Positions 61,201-64,000 of a stretch of 64,000 nucleotides of DNA are shown here, piece after piece. How positions within the stretch are numbered: position 1 is the stretch's first letter; the number at the start of each line of letters is the position of its first letter. Below the pieces are notes generated by a model that saw nothing but the letters and a program-made list of their open reading frames with translations, was not told the origin of the DNA and made no database searches. The stretch spans positions 806,001 through 870,000 of the forward strand of contig JAJNNX010000016.1 in the NCBI GenBank assembly GCA_023159155.1, read 5' to 3'. This DNA comes from Ustulina deusta. Its lineage: Eukaryota > Ascomycota > Sordariomycetes > Xylariales > Xylariaceae. The position numbers and the translations under genes are program-made.

Positions 61201-63707
61201 GTATGACTGATTCCTTTTTCAAGATGCCTGACTATGTCGCGGAAATCATGTCCGATCGGAGATTGGGTGGTAGAATCATCGGATGAATTACTAAACTGGC
61301 TGTTGTCTCTAGGTGTCGACAGGACTTCTGCAATGAACACCCATGGGCCATAGTTGACAGGGCCATTCAGGGGCGGGGCTTGCATCAACTCATGAGCTAG
61401 ATCTGTTTTACCTCGAAGCGATCGAGTAAGCATAAATGGTTCAAAAACAGTTTTGAACAAGTTGGAGACGTCTTCCCCATCAGAAATACCTGGTGGCAAT
61501 AATGAGAGTATCGAGAAGAGGTGATGAAGTGGTGATCGTGTCGGACCATGTACTTTCCGTGAGCGATGCGAGGGTGTGGCTATTGGGACTAAAGTGTTTT
61601 GCTCATTCAGTGAAAGGAGCTTCTCCGTGAAGGGCAGGTGACCGATTGAGAGAACCATTGTAGTAAGATAAACCTCTGCCGCTTTCAAGAATGACCGTTG
61701 CATATCTGCAGAAGTTGCCACTGTTCCAGGACCGGCAGTCCAGATTCTCATCAGGAGGCTTAGCGCATTTCCCAGGAAAGCTGCTGTATCTATTGATACC
61801 TTTACTTCTTTGGACGCGGCAGCGGCAACAGCGCCAATGAGAGACCTCCAAAGCTTCAATGAGCTAGACTCCGGGTTGGCCAGCTCCAGAAACGATTTAC
61901 TGAGAATAGGTTCCACGATTGAAAAGACTCGAGTGGTATTTCGCCTAATCCATTTGGGATCCAATGAGGGCAACTCGGCAGCTTTCGCCAATGTATTCTC
62001 AGCAATGCGATCTTCTTTCCATAGTCGCACGCTAGAGGAATCAAAGAGACCCGCTAAGATGTTGGCGGCTTGGGCGAGGTTGTCAGGGGAAGCAGCGTGT
62101 TGCTTTTCTACCAGTTTTCCGTCAGCCTCAGGAAATGCCAATGTTCGGAGCAGTGTTCGAACACAGGCATCCCAGTAATGGTCGATTTGAGTAGAGCTAG
62201 AATTAGGTTTGAAAGCATAGTAGTAAAGGTTACAGAGTCCACCAATGACGACTTTTCGAAGCTCGTCAGGTTGTTTACCTCTTCGTCTCAACTGGTTGAA
62301 AGGTTGACACAAAGTACCAATCGTCTTAGAGAAGGATGACTCGTGCAGATGCAGCACATAGACTAAGCGATTCCATGCGTAATTTGCCTCCAACTTAGTT
62401 TGATAATCACCACTGTTGAAGCACCGCTGTATTATCTCCAGCCATCGGTCAAAGAATTCCCAGCGATCAATTGGGCATCTCAACAGCAGGATGACCACGC
62501 TCCAAATCTGAGGCACAGCAGCCATCTCCGACTTCTCCTTCGACATGGCAGTGAGCCTCTGAATATAGTGCTCAACAAAGCGGGTTTCGTCAATGGACAG
62601 TTGAAGGAATTCCATAACCTTTTTGGATAATTGTTTTTCTTTTGCAGCGGTGAAGCTGGCGTCTAATCCGAGGGCTATCGCAGCGGAACGGATCTCTTTC
62701 AGACTACTCAGCATATCCGTAAAGAGGTCTAGGAGCCACTCAGAGTGGGACACCATGTGGATTGTGGACTGCTTAATCAGTCTTCGATAAATGAGAATAC
62801 GCGACATAATAATGCTCTTCCCTTTAATGTGGTTCTCAATACTGTGGAGCGAAGCAACAAGTCGGCCAACGCGATCAGCTGTCATGACCTTTGGGGGAAA
62901 GTCCTGGCATACGACTACCTGCATCAGATGTCGGACAACATCCTTGGGAATTGTATGGTCCTCGAATGATCTGATGCAGTGATCTATAATAAAGACACCA
63001 AAATCGGAGGTCACCGCCGTTGCAATAGCAGGGAAATGTAGGAAAGTGCTCAGCAAGCTGAGGGAGTGGTTGACGAGTGATGAATCAATGACTCCGTTTC
63101 CGCCCTTGGCAGTGACGTCGCGCTGAATGAATTGCATGAACAAACTCATCTTGCTCTGTAGGGCGATGCGGTCTGGGAGATTCGTCGACGTCTTCAGGGC
63201 GCGCACCAGCATTGTGTAGGCGTCGACCTTAGAGTCGCGGTCATTGCTGGCAAGGTGCTTGATGCTGGATTCTAGCATGGCGGCCAAGGTAGTCGTGCTG
63301 CCCGCCTCGCGGTAACCAGCGGACGGGTCGAGTGGGTTCAGAGGGTTCGGACTCGATGTGGGCTTGAGAATCGACTTTAGCGGTCTCGAGAGGCGCATAG
63401 ACGAGGCGGAAATTGGCGTCGATTGCTTATGCTCATTCTCCTGACCGGCGTCTGCAGGAGGGTCGCGATACTCGGCGTGAACCGTGAACTCGACCCGTTT
63501 CCGAGACCGCCTCGAGCTGGCGTTGGTCGAGAGCGCCGAGCCTGGCGAGTGGCTTGGGGGTGTTTGCAGGGTGAGGCGAGAGGCGAGGGGATGGCGGTTT
63601 AGACTCGACGTGGGATCGAGGTCGCTTTGACGTTCTCGGGGGGGAGTTGGCGGTCTTGCCAGCAATGCGTCTAGGCCTGCTGATGGCGCTGCTGCTGGTG
63701 ATACCAT
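58268..63707 (-). CDS. rif1: RIF1-like protein (Rap1-interacting factor 1; telomere and replication-timing regulator)
   Basis: Rif1 proteins bring protein phosphatase 1 to chromatin, restrain late origins and limit telomere elongation. Two exons: 63707-60672 (1,012 codons) and 60613-58268, joined in frame across a 58-bp intron (donor GTATGT, branch ACTAAT, acceptor CTTAG); about 1,793 residues. Seen: an N-terminal disordered segment with the PP1-docking motifs RVEF (residues 71-74) and SILK (112-115), then a long helical-repeat region (about 130-1,080) with the Rif1-N look (MLVRALKTSTNLPDR, SMSLFMQF-type helices, CLIDRWEFF-like WEFFDRWLEI). The C-terminal 700 residues are acidic and Ser-rich with a (Ser-Thr-Arg)n run and a basic KKSRKRKRVSDRK patch. 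A short helical C terminus ends ELYEAERRSRR. Family recognition is from motif and layout, not a search. Confidence 0.88.
60083..60145 (-). repeat. 9-bp tandem repeat (seven units) in the rif1 coding sequence
   Basis: Plus-strand units AGTTGATCT (five) and AGTCGATCT (two), encoding Ser-Thr-Arg or Ser-Arg-type triplets around residues 1164-1192. In frame, so copy-number changes would alter protein length only. Confidence 0.85.
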
Positions 63708-64000
63708 GGCTGCAAGTCAACCACTCCAAGACTTCTCTGCCCACCACGCGAAGGCTGGCTGGGCAGCTCAGATTTCATGGATCGATTGCAGTTGCGTCGA
63801 CTAGGTGATATACGACTGGGAACGACACGGACGCTAGTTGACGAACATGGTACTCGACCGGCGTAAATGGAAGGGAACAGACAAATTAGGGATAAAATCA
63901 GGAACACAGGAACGAAGGGCCGAAGTGTGATAGCTCGCGTTTACCCCCTCGAATGGAAAAGGCGACTAGAACAGGTAGCGCCGAGATGGTGAGAGGTTAA
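63708..64000. other. upstream region of rif1
   Basis: Presumed 5' leader and promoter of the minus-strand gene. A short open frame continues on the minus strand (63,671-63,907) but shows no domain. The window ends here. Confidence 0.4.

Overview
The window is nuclear DNA of a filamentous ascomycete (Pezizomycotina; a sordariomycete-like fungus is my best guess). The evidence is short GT-AG introns with CTRAC-type branch points, pyrimidine-rich leaders, fungal genes (GWT1, a RIF1 homologue, a hexose-6-phosphate mutarotase, a glutamic peptidase) and very AT-rich blocks of nested transposons that carry the signature of repeat-induced point mutation (RIP: copies differ by transitions, CpA/TpG depleted).

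Layout. 1-5 kb: gene-poor, with one alpha/beta hydrolase gene (2454-3435). 5.6-14.2 kb: ordinary gene space with hexose-6-phosphate epimerase (+), a fungal protein with two Cys/His modules (-), a weak small Cys-rich ORF (+), GWT1 (-) and a divergent unknown gene (+). 14,989-37,126: an AT-rich block bounded by 53-bp terminal inverted repeats with flanking TA, into which two Ty3/gypsy elements (A, B), another LTR element (C, inside B), a 363-bp TG..CA element (inside A) and an un-RIPed solo-LTR-like element (inside C) have inserted. 37.1-38.35 kb: intergenic. 38,355-57,614: one eqolisin (glutamic peptidase, family G1) gene blown up to 19.3 kb. Its third intron holds about 0.8 kb of foreign AT-rich DNA. 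Its fourth intron, about 98 bp when reconstructed, contains two Copia-like LTR elements: F at 40,061-47,758 and E at 47,796-57,227, E itself holding gypsy copy D. 58.3-63.7 kb: a complete RIF1-like gene (-), converging on the peptidase gene.

The transposon stratigraphy can be read directly. Five-base target-site duplications are GTATG for F, AATTC for E, TTTAA for A, ATARG for B, ATAGA for D, AATAC for C and TAATA for the solo LTR; the 363-bp element has 4-base duplications (ATAT, CTAA). Three gypsy copies come to about 5.7-5.8 kb each once nested insertions are subtracted, which supports the boundaries.

The most striking point is the eqolisin locus. Element F inserted exactly at the 5' splice site of intron 4, and its duplication (GTATG) followed by its LTR (TG..) recreates a GTATGT donor. 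The branch point and acceptor 17.2 kb away are untouched, and exons 1-3 and 5 are free of stops. Exon 4 has a TAG where the family has a conserved Trp (a RIP-type TGG to TAG change), so I call the gene a probable pseudogene. All assignments rest on reading the sequence; no database search was possible.
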